Positions 52,782 through 63,534 of a DNA stretch of 64,000 bases are shown here, one piece after another. Position numbers and translations under genes: made by a program. Source of the DNA: Myxococcales bacterium (GTDB lineage Bacteria > Myxococcota_A > Polyangia > Palsa-1104 > JAEUJZ01); assembly GCA_016794505.1 (NCBI GenBank), contig JAEUJZ010000036.1, positions 62,001 through 126,000 on the forward strand, given 5' to 3'. The notes beneath the pieces are model-generated. The model saw only the letters and a list, made by a program, of their open reading frames with translations, did not search any database and was not told the DNA's origin. Position 1 is the first letter of the stretch, and every line of letters starts with the position of its first letter.

Positions 52782-53402
52782 TCAGTGCGCCTCGTCGCCC
52801 ATGGTCATAAAGGGCGGCGCGTAATGAACCGTGCCCGTCTCATCCGGCGTCCAAGCCGACAAGCGAACAGCCATCCAGGCTGCATCGGGCCAGGCAGCAG
52901 GCGGATGCAGACCTTGGGCTCGCGCCGGCTGAAAGCCAAAGCGCGGGTAGTACTCTTTGTGCCCGAGCAACACGACGGCGGACAGGCCGGCTGCCTCGGC
53001 CTTGGCAAGGGCCGCGCGCATCAGGGCCGAGCCAACGCCCCGCCGCTGCCAAGCTGGCAGCACTGCGATCGGGCCGAGTGCCATGATGCGCCCGCCAAGC
53101 GTCGATCCATCGGAGCGCACCAGCGTCGCCGCGGTGAGCAAGCAGTGCCCCACGATCGTGGGCGCACTCGCTGGCACGGCGCCTTCATCGGCGGTGTCGA
53201 CCCCTTCGGCGATCAGCGACCACGCCGGGTCATAGGCGCCGATCCGCTGCAGCGCATCCAGCAGTCGTGCCTCGGCCTCTGTTGGAAAGGCAGCCCGCTG
53301 TACCAAGCGCACCGACGCAGCATCCTGGGCATTGTGCGGGATCTCACCGCGGACGTGGATCGCGGACAGGGGTGTATGAAGCGGACGCGGTGGATTCGAC
53401 AT
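52782..53402 (-). CDS. GNAT-family N-acetyltransferase
   Basis: A 206-residue acetyl-CoA-dependent transferase. The acetyl-CoA loop is QRRGVGSA (119-126) within IAVLPAWQRRGVGSALMRAAL, followed by AVVLLGHKEYYPRFGFQPA, which is characteristic of the YhbS-like group. A ~20-residue leader precedes the domain. The ATG at 53402 is the first with family-like sequence; the open frame upstream overlaps the divergent GT2 gene and is a shadow. The substrate is unknown. It is divergent from the glycosyltransferase gene across 136 bp. Confidence 0.8.
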   Translation of the reverse strand: MSNPPRPLHTPLSAIHVRGEIPHNAQDAASVRLVQRAAFPTEAEARLLDALQRIGAYDPAWSLIAEGVDTADEGAVPASAPTIVGHCLLTAATLVRSDGSTLGGRIMALGPIAVLPAWQRRGVGSALMRAALAKAEAAGLSAVVLLGHKEYYPRFGFQPARAQGLHPPAAWPDAAWMAVRLSAWTPDETGTVHYAPPFMTMGDEAH

Positions 53403-53538
53403 GAGGCGTTCAGCATGCCGCAGATCGGCTCGATTTTGGGGCCTGTGGCAGACGAACAGTCGCAGCTCTGCGGCGGGTCCACAGCACTGCGGATACGAGG
53501 TTTGACAGCGGCGGACAAGCTCTGCAAAGTAGCCCGCC

Positions 53539-54303
53539 ATGCTGAACGGCAAGAAGATCACCGTGGTCATGCCGGCGTACAACGCGGCCGCCACGCTGCA
53601 CCGCACACTGGCCGAGATCGACCGCACGGTGGTCGATGACATCATCCTGGTCGACGACTGCAGCAAAGACAACACCGCACAGGTGGCGCGCGAGCTGGGT
53701 CTGCGCACACTGGTTCACGAAAAGAACCGCGGCTATGGCGGCAACCAAAAGACCTGTTACACCGAAGCGCTGCGCACCGGGGCTGAAGTCGTTGTGATGT
53801 TGCACCCCGACTACCAGTACACGCCCAAGCTGCTTACTGCGATGGCATCGCTGATCGCGGTGGGGCAGTTCGACGTGGTCCTGGGTTCGCGCATCTTGTC
53901 GGGTGGCGCGCTCTCGGGCGGAATGCCGATCTACAAGTACATTGCCAACCGCGCGCTGACGGCCTTTGAGAACGTGATCACGGGCGCCAAGCTCTCTGAG
54001 TACCACACGGGCTATCGCGCGTTTTCCGCCGACGTTCTGCGCACGCTGCCGCTGGAAGAAAACAGCGATGACTTCGTGTTCGATGCGCAGATGCTGGCTC
54101 AGTGCATCTATTTCGGGTATCGCATCGGCGAGATCTCGTGCCCGACGCGCTACGAGGCCGATTCATCGTCGATCAACTTCCAGCGCAGCGTGGTGTACGG
54201 CCTGGGAGTCGTGGGCACGACGCTGCAATATCGCGCCACCAAGCTGGGACTGCTAAGCCCGAACATCTTCAACCCCGAAGGTCGCAAGCTGTCGCAGCCG
54301 TAG
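53539..54303 (+). CDS. family 2 glycosyltransferase (dolichol-phosphate mannose synthase-like)
   Basis: A 254-residue GT-A fold enzyme. It opens with [19 protein letters not shown], then the nucleotide-sugar site [12 protein letters not shown] (Asp39, Asp40) and the metal-binding-like MLHPDYQY (88-94). [12 protein letters not shown] and [17 protein letters not shown] are typical of DPM1/polyprenyl-phosphate transferases. No C-terminal membrane helices are seen, so it acts as a soluble or peripheral enzyme making a polyprenyl-linked sugar or modifying cell-surface polymers. The nearest downstream gene converges on it at 54366. No other glycosylation genes are adjacent. Confidence 0.85.
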   Translation: MLNGKKITVVMPAYNAAATLHRTLAEIDRTVVDDIILVDDCSKDNTAQVARELGLRTLVHEKNRGYGGNQKTCYTEALRTGAEVVVMLHPDYQYTPKLLTAMASLIAVGQFDVVLGSRILSGGALSGGMPIYKYIANRALTAFENVITGAKLSEYHTGYRAFSADVLRTLPLEENSDDFVFDAQMLAQCIYFGYRIGEISCPTRYEADSSSINFQRSVVYGLGVVGTTLQYRATKLGLLSPNIFNPEGRKLSQP

Positions 54304-54365
54304 CTCGCGCCGGACACACCACGCAGCGATTTGATTGGGTTGGAAGCGGGGGCAGATCGACGGAT

Positions 54366-57300
54366 CTATTTGCCGGCGCTGCGGCCCCAGACGCCGCGGC
54401 GTTCGCGCCAAAGTCCCATGGCACGCCGCGCTAGCTCGATGCGCTTAGACAGCGCGAGCTCGTCGTGGAACACCGTCGACACCATGCTGCGGTTGACCTT
54501 GTAGCTTTTGCGCAAGCGATCGCGGTTGGGATCACCCGGCACGCCAGCGGCCAGCGCATCCAAGCTGATCGGCATCAGGCTGGGCGCACTCGACGATACC
54601 CGGCCTTCCGTCGTCAGGTATTCCGCCTCGTCTGAGAACAGATAGAACGTGTTCGTCAGATCGCGCACGATGCGCCGCACCGGCTCGTGCGAAAATGCAG
54701 CGAAGTAGTCCTCTTCATGGCTGGTGATCTTGCGTCGGTCAGCCGGATCCAAGGTCTGGAAGAAGACGTGCAGAAAGTCGATGGCTCCGTCGATGGTGAA
54801 CCACGGCTCGTCGACCAGCGACAGCAGCACAAAGCTGCACTCGGGGCCGAGCATGTACATGCCGTTTTCGCTCTGCAGCGCAGCACGCTCTTCGGCGTGG
54901 ACTTTCTCAAGCGCGGCGCTGACATCGCGCTCGGTGATCTTCTGCTCTTCGCGACGCGACACGCGCAGACGCTCGTCGATGCTTTGGATGATCAAGGCGC
55001 CACAGTGCTGGATCCACGCCGGCACGCGAAACGTCTTGTCCAAAAGTAGCTGTTCCGCCGTCGCAGATTCAAAGCGCAGACCCAAGCGCGCAAACGGCTC
55101 GCGCACCATGCGTTCGGCACTTGATTCGTCGAGCGGGCCCAGCATGCGCAGCTTGGCGAAGTTGAGCAGTGGACCAAACAAGTCCCAGCGCGCTTCGACC
55201 ATCTCGGCGTGACCCGCCAAGATGACGCGACAGACCGCGCCCCCTTGCAGAAGCAGCGCCGCGACACTGCGCAGCTCTTCCAGCAGCGGCGACTGCCGAC
55301 GCTCTTCGGCGGGCGTGCGGATGCCTTCGAGGATGCCGTCGATGACGTCGGGCGACCAGCCCACTTGGCGCAGGGACTTTGCCAACGTCGTCAGCTGATC
55401 TTCACTGCAGGTCGGCGCCGAGATCGGCAGCAGCGTGGCCAGCGCTTGCCCCAGCGTCCACGCCTCGCGCCACTCGCCAAGCAGATAGGCGCGGCGCTCG
55501 GTGCGCAGGATGGTGTCGATCTCATCGAGCACGATGGCGATGCTGCGATCCGGGTGGCGATAGGCCCACTGATCGACGACCGAGCGCAGGGGCGGCAGCG
55601 CCTCGCCCAGCGCAAAGCCCGCCGCGGCGCGGGCGGGGTCGATGTCCTCCCACAGCTCGCTGATCATCGCTTTGAGCAGCTCGCGGCTCGACGGAGACGT
55701 CGTGTAGTCCATGCCGCGCGGGATGACGCGATAGCCCTGGCGTTCTAGCTCAAAGCGCACGCGCTGCAAGAGCGAGGTCTTGCCGATCTTGCGCGGCCCG
55801 ACGATGAGGAAGTTCTCCTGCCGCTGCCCGCGGATCTCTTCCAGCAGCGCCCGTCGGCCATAGAACATCTCTTCGATCAGCTCTTGGTTGGCCAAGCCCA
55901 TCTTGCTGCGGAATGGCGACAGCGCGGCATAGCTGGCGGCTGCGGCCAAGCGACGGATGAGCTCCTCGACGGGATGATCGTGAAGCGCCGCGTGCTGCAG
56001 GTCGGCGACGTCAATGGCCGCGACGTGGAACAGGTTTCGGCTCCACCCCAGGACTTCGGCGGACAGCTCGGGCACGACGACGATGGCGGACAGCGACGTA
56101 TCGCTGATCGTGCCATCGCCCCCGCTAAGACCGCTGTAGCTCGGCTCGGATCGCGGCATCAAGCTGGGACCTGAGCTTCCCGAGCTGAGCATCGGCAGGC
56201 GCGCCCGCAGATCGATCTGCACTTGTTCCAGCGTCGAGCGCTCGGGCTGCGAAGCCGGCAGGTACAACACCACGCGCTTCAGCCAGGGCAGCTGGCGTTT
56301 CTCGCGAAAGCGAATCTGCACGCTGCGCATCGGAATCGCGCTGTGCGGCACCTCGTCCACTTGCGTGCCGTCGACCAGATCCAAGCGGAAGTAACGCGCC
56401 AAGGCTTCGACGAAGCGATGCTCGTCCTGCGCGTCCATCCACTTGCGGCAGGCGCGCGATAGATCCAAGAAGTCCTGCCAGCGGTTCTGCAGACCCTGCA
56501 CACCGGGTCGATTCCAGCCCAGCACCGCGCGTAGCTGTGCCGAATTGCCGCCAAGTGCGCGATCAACCGCAGCGGCATCCCACAGCGGCAGCTGGCGCAC
56601 CAAGTTGCGGCCGTCGATGGTGTTGGGTAGGCCGGTTTCTCCGTCGGTGACACCGAGCAAGCTGCGCAGCCATTCGCGCACGGCCGAGCTGGTCAGGGCA
56701 TTAAACGCTTTGTCCCCCCCCAGGCGCAGCGTGCGCACCAAGCCCAGGCGACGCAGGTCGTTTACCGTCGGCTCCAGCCAGCGATCCGCGCTGCGGGCGG
56801 TCTCGTCTCCGGCCCGGCTGCGCACGCGCGGACGCGGCTGCTTGAGATACGTCCACAGCACGCTGCGCGTCTCGTGAACGCTGCCGCGCACGCGAACTTT
56901 CTTGAGCCACATCACCTTGCTCAAGTCGTCGATGGTGCGCTGATCCAAGCGCAGACCCGCAGCGGCGATGATCTTGCTTGTCGGCAAGCGGTCCTTGCCC
57001 GAGATCGAATACACGGGCGAGTCGACCACCATGCCCGGCCGCAGATCGCTGACATCCAAGTCCACGGCGTCGCTGCACAGGGCTGCCAGGTACAGCTTGT
57101 GCGGCAGCGGCAGCGCGCTCCACACGGGCTGCAGATAGGTGCCGACGCGCGTCTCAAAGGCGCTGGGTGAAAGCGGCGCCCGCGACCGCTCGCGCAGAGC
57201 TTGCTCGACGACCGGCAGACACTCGGCGATCAAGCGCAGGTCGGTTCCCGCCGAGTCGATCAGCGTGCGCATCGAGGTCTGCGCCGCAGTGATCGGCAGC

Positions 57301-60300
57301 GCGCTCGCTCCGGGCGGTGCCGACGAGCTGGGGGACAGCGACTTTTCTTCCCGCGCCTGCAGCTGATAGCTCAGTGACTGTTCTAGTTCGCTGCGCATGC
57401 GATCGTCGGTGCGATGCATGCTGTACGGGTCGGCAACGTGATCCAGATCGAGAAGCTCGAAGTGCCGCACACCACTGCTCTCGGCCAGCGACGCGCCAGC
57501 CTGCCCTAGCCCGACCATCGCGCCCGGCGCAGGCGGCATCATCAGCGACAGCGCAGCGGCCTGCGGTGACAGCAACACCAGCGAGCGACCGCGATACGCC
57601 AAGCAGATGCGTGCCCCAAGCTGCAAGAGCTGCCGCCCATCGGCTTCATCCAAGCGGGCCCGCTCAGCGAGCTCTGGCAAGCCCAAGAGGATCAGGCCGC
57701 GAGCGCTGGCGGCTGCGACGGGCGATTCTGCGATCGCGCGCAACAGCGCTTCGCTGGTGTCCAGGCGCTCGGCGCTCGGCAAGTTGAGTACGTTGCCCAA
57801 GCGCAGCGCGATCTGCTGAATCAAGTCGCGCAGCGACGGATTTGTCGCTCGCGCCAGCACCGGACCAGACTGCCCGCCGCCCGATCCCGGCGTGACCGCT
57901 CGGGCTGCGACGTTGACCATGCGCCACTGCTCAAGCGTATCGACGGGGCGCTCAGGCCAGTCCAGCGAAATGGCTTCGGCAAACAGCTCATAGGCATGCG
58001 CCGGAAACGCCGTGACCACCGCGACGGCGGCCGAGGTCGGCTTCAGAAGCTCTAGCAGCTGATCGCGACGAGCCTGAAACAGCGTCGGCAAGCGCTCGGA
58101 AAAGCTGTCGAACAGAGCCCGCGCCGTCTGTCTTTGCTCGCGACGAAACTGCCCTTCGACCAGGCGGACCGTGCGCTTGTCCCCGTCGTGGATCAGCTCG
58201 ACCTCGACGCGATAGCGCAGGCCTTCAGCGGCGATGCCGGCCGGGCTGTCGACCACCAGGCCCAGCTCTTGTCCTGGCTCTAGATCCAGCGGCTCGTTTT
58301 CCAGGGCCCTGGCGCGGACCTCTTTGGGATCGGTGGTTCGCACCGACAAGATGACGCCGTGCGCGGTGCGCGCCGCATCCGAGGCCAAGATCACCGCATG
58401 GCGATGCACGCGTCGACCTTCCGAGACCCCAAGATCCGACACCAAGCGCACTTCAAAATCGGGCTCGGTGCGAAGGCGCGTCGCTTCCTCCAAAAGGACC
58501 TGCCACCACATCGACAGCACGGCGACCACGGTCGCGGTCGAGCGCACCGCCAGCATGCGGGCAATGAAGGCTCCCGGATGCGACAGCGCCGGGCCCGAGG
58601 TCAGCTGTTCAAGCAGCTTCTGACGCAGAGCGCTCCGTCGCTGTTCTAGGTTTGCAGCGACCTCTTCCAGGCTGTGCGCAATCTGCGCTTTGTTGGTCTT
58701 GCGATCGACATCTTGCAGCGCGTGTACCAAAAAGGACTGCTCAGTGCTGTACGCTGCTTCGTCGAAGAAGCCCCAGGCGACATCGCGATAGCGATACGAC
58801 AAGTGCTGGCCGGACAGGCTGCGCTGTGCCCGCAGCGGGCCCAGCGCTTTGTCGATCGCCAACGGCTGCAGCGATGCCAGAAGCTCGGCCAAGTTCGACA
58901 CATCAAACAGCCGCTGGATGCCGCGCACGATGTCGGCCAAGGCCCAGGCATCGGGCGACACTCCGTCGGCTGTGACCCCCAAGCCGCTGCGCGATAGCTC
59001 ATCCCCGAGGCGCTCGTAATACATCTGGTCAAAGCCGTTGTCGACGGCGGCTTCAAAGCGCCAATACAGCTCGCTTTCGCTGCCGCTTCCGGCATCGCCC
59101 AGCGCGTCTTCCAGATCTTCCGATCCGACGGTGGGCAGGCGCGGACCCCAGCGTCGCGACAAGCCCAAAAGAAAAGCCCGCGAGTCCGGGTCGGGCAGGA
59201 TCTCGGTCTGACACATCGCTTCGATGACGGCGTGTGGCAGATACAAGCGCGTGCGGGCCAAGTCGCCGGCCAGATACGGTCGTTCCCAGGACAGCGCCGA
59301 CCGCAAAAGCAGCGCGATATTGGTCAGCAAGAAGCGGCTCGGCTGCGTCGGTGAGACCGCTTCCAGAACCGCCACCATGTTCTTGAAAAACAGCGGCTCG
59401 TTCAGGTCGAAGATCTTGGCGCGATCGAGCCGCTGCAGGTGTCGCAAGAACAGCGCGGCCGCCGCATCGGTGGCAAACGGCCACGCGGCCGAGCGCGAGT
59501 CCTGCAAGATCAGCGAAGGCAGCCAGCCGAACAGATCGTCGATGTGCTCGGGACGGATGTTGCGCTCGACGATCTGCAGAAGATCGCCGCGGATCGAAAG
59601 CGGCTCTTCGCAGAGCTGGACCAAGCGGGCGCACAGCTCGCGCGCCAAGCGGGCCTGCTGCTGATCGGCGCCGCTGCCCGAGCCGGAAAGAGCGATGGGC
59701 ACCAGCGCTTCCAACATCTGCACGATGACCAAGCGGTGACGCGGTGGGCGCGGCAGCGGCCAGGTCGACAGATCATGTAGCTCGTTGCGCGTGCCCGGCG
59801 ACGACGCGGGCAGCCCGCCGGGAGGCGTCAGGGCCGGGCGCGTGCCACCGCTGAGCCAGGAGTCGAGCGAAGGATCCGGCTGACACATCAAGCGGCAGAT
59901 GTGCAGCACGCTGGAAACCGCGGGCGTGCCGCGCTCAAGCGCGGTGCGGGCGACGGGGCCAGGAGCGCTGCCTGCAGCCGGACCCAGCCCAGCCGACAGC
60001 GCTTTGGGCACCGACGGCGGCGTCGACGTGCGAGCCGGTGGCGGCCCCGGAGGTCGCGGGCCGCTTGTCGCGCTCTTGGCCAGCGCATTGGAAGCTGCCG
60101 CAAGGCTCGGCGCGCTGCCAGCGCCCGCCGCCGCGCCACCTGCCCCCGAGGTCATGCCCGAGGTCAAGATCGATCCGGCGATGCGTCCTTCGCGTGCGCT
60201 CTGCAGAAGCTCGCGCACAGCGACGGCGCGGATGTGCGGACCATAGCCTCGCAGGGCGGCGCGCAGGACGTTGGCTCGCGATCCCGCGGCGCGCGATCCC

Positions 60301-63300
60301 AAGTCCAGCAGGCGCTCGATCAGCTCGCGGTGACCATCCTGCGGATGCGCTTCCCAGCTCGCCAGGACACCGCCCTGCAAAAGGATCAGCAGGCGATAGC
60401 CATCGCTCGTACCCGCCTCGTTGACTAAGGGTCTACATAACAATCTTTGCGGAGTTCCACCTACGGCCAGGCGCACAAGCTCTTGCCCGTCATGCAGGTA
60501 ATCGATGGCGATGATGTGGATCTGCTCGTCTTCGGTGCCGATGGCCAGGGCCGCGGAACCGAACACACCCTCGGGCAAAAAGCACAGGGTCGAGATGCCC
60601 TTGCTAAACAGATGCTGGGCCACCAAGCGCAGCGACTCGCCGTCGATGGTGAACAGCTGCACTTGTCCCGTCGTCGTCCCGACCGCCAGAAGGTCGCCGC
60701 TTTCGTTGAGCGCGCCACTGCAGGCACCGACGGGTGCCGGAGCCGAGACCGCCGCACGACCCGGCTTGCGCAGCGTGATCCGCGATGTCGTGACGTGCAG
60801 CGAGCCGCTCGCGTTGGCACTCACCGAAAGCAGCTCGTTGGGCAGCGCCTGCGCCCGCACTTGCCCGTCGACGACTTCCACTGACAGCACCAGGGTTCGG
60901 CCGCGCTCGCTGGTCGGTGGCACACGCAAGACCAAGGCCTCGCGACCGCTGGGATCGACCTCATAGCCGATCGGCTCTGCGCCCGGTCCACCGCAGCGCG
61001 CCTCGGTGCGAAGCTCGATGCCGCCGTCGGGTCGCTCCACATAAAAGCAGACACGGGTGTCGTTGCCTTCATCGACCCCGACGATCACGGCGGGCGAGAT
61101 CACGCCGCCCTGCTGCCACAGGCGACGCACTTCAACAAAGCGAACGCTGCCGCGGCTGGGCAGACGGACCGCAGGGCCTGCCCGTCGCTGCTGCCATGGC
61201 CAAGGCTCGCTGCGGGGGCTGCGCTGGGACGGCTGCAGAGGCTGCGAGGCATCCGGGCTGCTGCTTTGCGGATGGCTGCTGCTGGACGGTGCTTCGCCGA
61301 GACCGCTTTCGACCTCGCGGGCCGCCGCGCCATCCAGGGGCTCGACGCGCAAGGTGCCGGTGCGATCGACGCCAACCACCCAGCAGCCACGGGGCCACGC
61401 CGTCGCGGCACTGGCCGATGCGGGCCCGGTCTGCTGCAGCGCGCCAGCCAGCGGCCCTGGCAGCGGATCGATGGCCGTCGATGCAAAGTCCAGCCGCTCG
61501 GTCTCGACGGAAAAGCGATCGCTGCGCAGCTCTTCCATCAGGCCGATCGCGCGCAGCACGCGCAGCACAACGGCGTCGTGTTCTTCGTGTACTGATGCGC
61601 TGTTGGGCTCGCCGCGATCGGCGCGCTCGGCCATGTGGCGCAGGCGCTGCTCGGCTTCAAAGCGCAGGGTCTGGGCGTACTCGCGGGCCCGCAGGCTGCG
61701 CACCGAAAGCAAGCGCTTAAGCTCGGGCGGTGGCGAGTCGCCCGTCGCCGCTTCGTCGACGCCAGTGCCCTGCGCATGCAGCCAGTACTGCTCAAGCAAG
61801 CGGCGCGAGATGCGATCGATCTGATGCCGCACCAGACGCGGTGCCCCCAGATAGATCTCGACCAGCTCGGCCAGGACCGTGCGGGCCAGAAGCAGCCGGG
61901 TTTCCTGATCGCCCAGGTGGTGATTTTCGGCGTGCAGTGTGTTGTGCATCTGCTTGAGCGAAAGCAGCGGCAGCGGCCCCGTGCGCGTCGCGCGGATCTC
62001 ATCGCGGGCAAGCTGTGGCAAGTGCAGAAGCAGGAAGTGTTCAAGCGTCACGACGGCTTCGCGCTGCGCCCGCTCGGGCAGCTGATGCCAGCCTGGCTGC
62101 CCCGGCGTGAACCAGCGCACCAGATCGACGACCGCTTGGCCCGCCGGTCCGCCGCTTTCGAGCACGCGCGACAAGAGGTACAGCTGCACCGCTGCGTGTG
62201 CTTCGTGCATGGCCGGCGCCATCCCCACCAAGCGATCGACGGCACTTGTACCCAGCGCGCTGTACAGCTTGCGGCAGCGCTGATCGATAAGGGGCAGATC
62301 GGTCAGCTCATACACGCGCATGCTGCCGTCGATGCCACCCAGCACCAAGTCGACACGACCGGTGTTTTCGGCATCGGCCAAGGTCATCGACGAAAACAGA
62401 AAACCGGCATCCATGCGCCACAGCACGCTGCCGTGCAGCGTGTCCATGGCGAACACATAGCCAAACCTTGTGCCGCCCAGCAGCAGGCCGCTTCCCGGCA
62501 GCGGACTCTGCGAGCCCAGCTTGCGCGCCGAGGCATGCGCCAAGCAGACGAAGCGCCACTCGGGGAACAGCAGATCGCGTAGCTTGCCTTCGCGATCGAT
62601 GCGCTGCAGGCCGCCGCGCGTGTACGCAACCACCAGCTCGTCTTCACACAGCACGAGATCGGCGACCTCGCCCGGCAGAAACGTCAGGCCGCGGCCATCG
62701 CGTCCTTCATACGGTCGACGTAGCTGACGATCGTCGAGGATCTCGACCCACAGTCGGCCATCTTCGGGCCGAGCGCGCAGTACGGGCACGCGACCGGGCT
62801 CGCTGCTGTCGCCGATCAGGCGGATCTCGCCCCCGGACATGCTGCCGATGCCCGCGGCGCGAGCGGTGTTGCGGTGCTCAAGCTCGGCGACGTCCCAGTT
62901 CTGCCCATCGCAGGTCAGCTTCAGCTCGCGATACACGCTGCCGTCGGCGTGTTCTTCCAGCGAGGTGACGATGGCTTCCTTGCGGTTGAACACGCCAAAC
63001 GTTGCGAACGAGACCCCAAGCGGCTTGCCGCGAAAGCGATGGCTGCCGATCAGCCACGTGGCGGGGCCGTCGACTTCGTTGGGATCGCGAAAGCGACGCG
63101 GCGTATGCACGTTGTGGTCGGCGTCGACCACCAGCATCTCGTTCTGGCCATCGCCGTCGAGATCAGCAACGCGGATGAGCAAAAGCCCGCGACCAAAGCG
63201 CAGGTTGCTGCGCAAGAGCGCCGGGCGACCGCGAAAGCGACACAGCCGCACCAGCTCGCGCGCGGCCTGCTCGGGGCTGTCGGGAACGGGCGTCATCGCC

Positions 63301-63380
63301 ACGCTCGACAGGGCTCGGTATTCTTCGACCTCCGGCGTCGCCGGCCGCGCTTCAATCCGTCGTACCCGCGGTTCTGACAT
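54366..63380 (-). CDS. 3004-aa multidomain protein: beta-propeller regions plus C-terminal STAND/AAA-type NTPase
   Basis: One uninterrupted frame without signal peptide. Residues ~55-420 look like an FG-GAP/PQQ-type propeller (VADLDGDGQNEMLVVD, VLGGIDGSMRVYEL). ~840-1060 is WD40-like (LAVGTTTGQVQLFTIDGESL). A Pro/Ala/Ser linker lies at ~1090-1160, followed by long helical stretches. At ~2110-2150, DLRPGMVVDSPVYSISGKDRLP resembles the small barrel preceding HD-GYP domains, but no HD-GYP follows. The NTPase occupies ~2490-2870: FYGRRALLEEI, Walker A GPRKIGKT (2528-2535), Walker B IAIVLDEID (Asp2619), a sensor-like AGHAEMVEARWDLFGPLLNF, then winged-helix-like segments. STAND NTPases with repeats act as signal-triggered switches. 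Trigger and output are unknown; no TIR, nuclease or protease domain was seen. Confidence 0.75.
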   Translation of the reverse strand: MSEPRVRRIEARPATPEVEEYRALSSVAMTPVPDSPEQAARELVRLCRFRGRPALLRSNLRFGRGLLLIRVADLDGDGQNEMLVVDADHNVHTPRRFRDPNEVDGPATWLIGSHRFRGKPLGVSFATFGVFNRKEAIVTSLEEHADGSVYRELKLTCDGQNWDVAELEHRNTARAAGIGSMSGGEIRLIGDSSEPGRVPVLRARPEDGRLWVEILDDRQLRRPYEGRDGRGLTFLPGEVADLVLCEDELVVAYTRGGLQRIDREGKLRDLLFPEWRFVCLAHASARKLGSQSPLPGSGLLLGGTRFGYVFAMDTLHGSVLWRMDAGFLFSSMTLADAENTGRVDLVLGGIDGSMRVYELTDLPLIDQRCRKLYSALGTSAVDRLVGMAPAMHEAHAAVQLYLLSRVLESGGPAGQAVVDLVRWFTPGQPGWHQLPERAQREAVVTLEHFLLLHLPQLARDEIRATRTGPLPLLSLKQMHNTLHAENHHLGDQETRLLLARTVLAELVEIYLGAPRLVRHQIDRISRRLLEQYWLHAQGTGVDEAATGDSPPPELKRLLSVRSLRAREYAQTLRFEAEQRLRHMAERADRGEPNSASVHEEHDAVVLRVLRAIGLMEELRSDRFSVETERLDFASTAIDPLPGPLAGALQQTGPASASAATAWPRGCWVVGVDRTGTLRVEPLDGAAAREVESGLGEAPSSSSHPQSSSPDASQPLQPSQRSPRSEPWPWQQRRAGPAVRLPSRGSVRFVEVRRLWQQGGVISPAVIVGVDEGNDTRVCFYVERPDGGIELRTEARCGGPGAEPIGYEVDPSGREALVLRVPPTSERGRTLVLSVEVVDGQVRAQALPNELLSVSANASGSLHVTTSRITLRKPGRAAVSAPAPVGACSGALNESGDLLAVGTTTGQVQLFTIDGESLRLVAQHLFSKGISTLCFLPEGVFGSAALAIGTEDEQIHIIAIDYLHDGQELVRLAVGGTPQRLLCRPLVNEAGTSDGYRLLILLQGGVLASWEAHPQDGHRELIERLLDLGSRAAGSRANVLRAALRGYGPHIRAVAVRELLQSAREGRIAGSILTSGMTSGAGGAAAGAGSAPSLAAASNALAKSATSGPRPPGPPPARTSTPPSVPKALSAGLGPAAGSAPGPVARTALERGTPAVSSVLHICRLMCQPDPSLDSWLSGGTRPALTPPGGLPASSPGTRNELHDLSTWPLPRPPRHRLVIVQMLEALVPIALSGSGSGADQQQARLARELCARLVQLCEEPLSIRGDLLQIVERNIRPEHIDDLFGWLPSLILQDSRSAAWPFATDAAAALFLRHLQRLDRAKIFDLNEPLFFKNMVAVLEAVSPTQPSRFLLTNIALLLRSALSWERPYLAGDLARTRLYLPHAVIEAMCQTEILPDPDSRAFLLGLSRRWGPRLPTVGSEDLEDALGDAGSGSESELYWRFEAAVDNGFDQMYYERLGDELSRSGLGVTADGVSPDAWALADIVRGIQRLFDVSNLAELLASLQPLAIDKALGPLRAQRSLSGQHLSYRYRDVAWGFFDEAAYSTEQSFLVHALQDVDRKTNKAQIAHSLEEVAANLEQRRSALRQKLLEQLTSGPALSHPGAFIARMLAVRSTATVVAVLSMWWQVLLEEATRLRTEPDFEVRLVSDLGVSEGRRVHRHAVILASDAARTAHGVILSVRTTDPKEVRARALENEPLDLEPGQELGLVVDSPAGIAAEGLRYRVEVELIHDGDKRTVRLVEGQFRREQRQTARALFDSFSERLPTLFQARRDQLLELLKPTSAAVAVVTAFPAHAYELFAEAISLDWPERPVDTLEQWRMVNVAARAVTPGSGGGQSGPVLARATNPSLRDLIQQIALRLGNVLNLPSAERLDTSEALLRAIAESPVAAASARGLILLGLPELAERARLDEADGRQLLQLGARICLAYRGRSLVLLSPQAAALSLMMPPAPGAMVGLGQAGASLAESSGVRHFELLDLDHVADPYSMHRTDDRMRSELEQSLSYQLQAREEKSLSPSSSAPPGASALPITAAQTSMRTLIDSAGTDLRLIAECLPVVEQALRERSRAPLSPSAFETRVGTYLQPVWSALPLPHKLYLAALCSDAVDLDVSDLRPGMVVDSPVYSISGKDRLPTSKIIAAAGLRLDQRTIDDLSKVMWLKKVRVRGSVHETRSVLWTYLKQPRPRVRSRAGDETARSADRWLEPTVNDLRRLGLVRTLRLGGDKAFNALTSSAVREWLRSLLGVTDGETGLPNTIDGRNLVRQLPLWDAAAVDRALGGNSAQLRAVLGWNRPGVQGLQNRWQDFLDLSRACRKWMDAQDEHRFVEALARYFRLDLVDGTQVDEVPHSAIPMRSVQIRFREKRQLPWLKRVVLYLPASQPERSTLEQVQIDLRARLPMLSSGSSGPSLMPRSEPSYSGLSGGDGTISDTSLSAIVVVPELSAEVLGWSRNLFHVAAIDVADLQHAALHDHPVEELIRRLAAAASYAALSPFRSKMGLANQELIEEMFYGRRALLEEIRGQRQENFLIVGPRKIGKTSLLQRVRFELERQGYRVIPRGMDYTTSPSSRELLKAMISELWEDIDPARAAAGFALGEALPPLRSVVDQWAYRHPDRSIAIVLDEIDTILRTERRAYLLGEWREAWTLGQALATLLPISAPTCSEDQLTTLAKSLRQVGWSPDVIDGILEGIRTPAEERRQSPLLEELRSVAALLLQGGAVCRVILAGHAEMVEARWDLFGPLLNFAKLRMLGPLDESSAERMVREPFARLGLRFESATAEQLLLDKTFRVPAWIQHCGALIIQSIDERLRVSRREEQKITERDVSAALEKVHAEERAALQSENGMYMLGPECSFVLLSLVDEPWFTIDGAIDFLHVFFQTLDPADRRKITSHEEDYFAAFSHEPVRRIVRDLTNTFYLFSDEAEYLTTEGRVSSSAPSLMPISLDALAAGVPGDPNRDRLRKSYKVNRSMVSTVFHDELALSKRIELARRAMGLWRERRGVWGRSAGK

Positions 63381-63534
63381 GCAGCGATTCTACCCTTGCC
63401 GACCCACAGTCCGGCCAGGGGGATCGTCGCCGCGTGTCCAGCAAGCCGGCGCGGCCGCGCTTCCGATTGGCCATCGACCCGCGTAAAGCACACAGCGCCT
63501 TGACAGAAACGGCCGGCCGCGCGACGACTGCAGC

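Noticed and set aside
63500..63505. TTGACA as promoter of the last gene
   Set aside because: It is only 30 bases before the ATG and no -10 element lies at the right distance.
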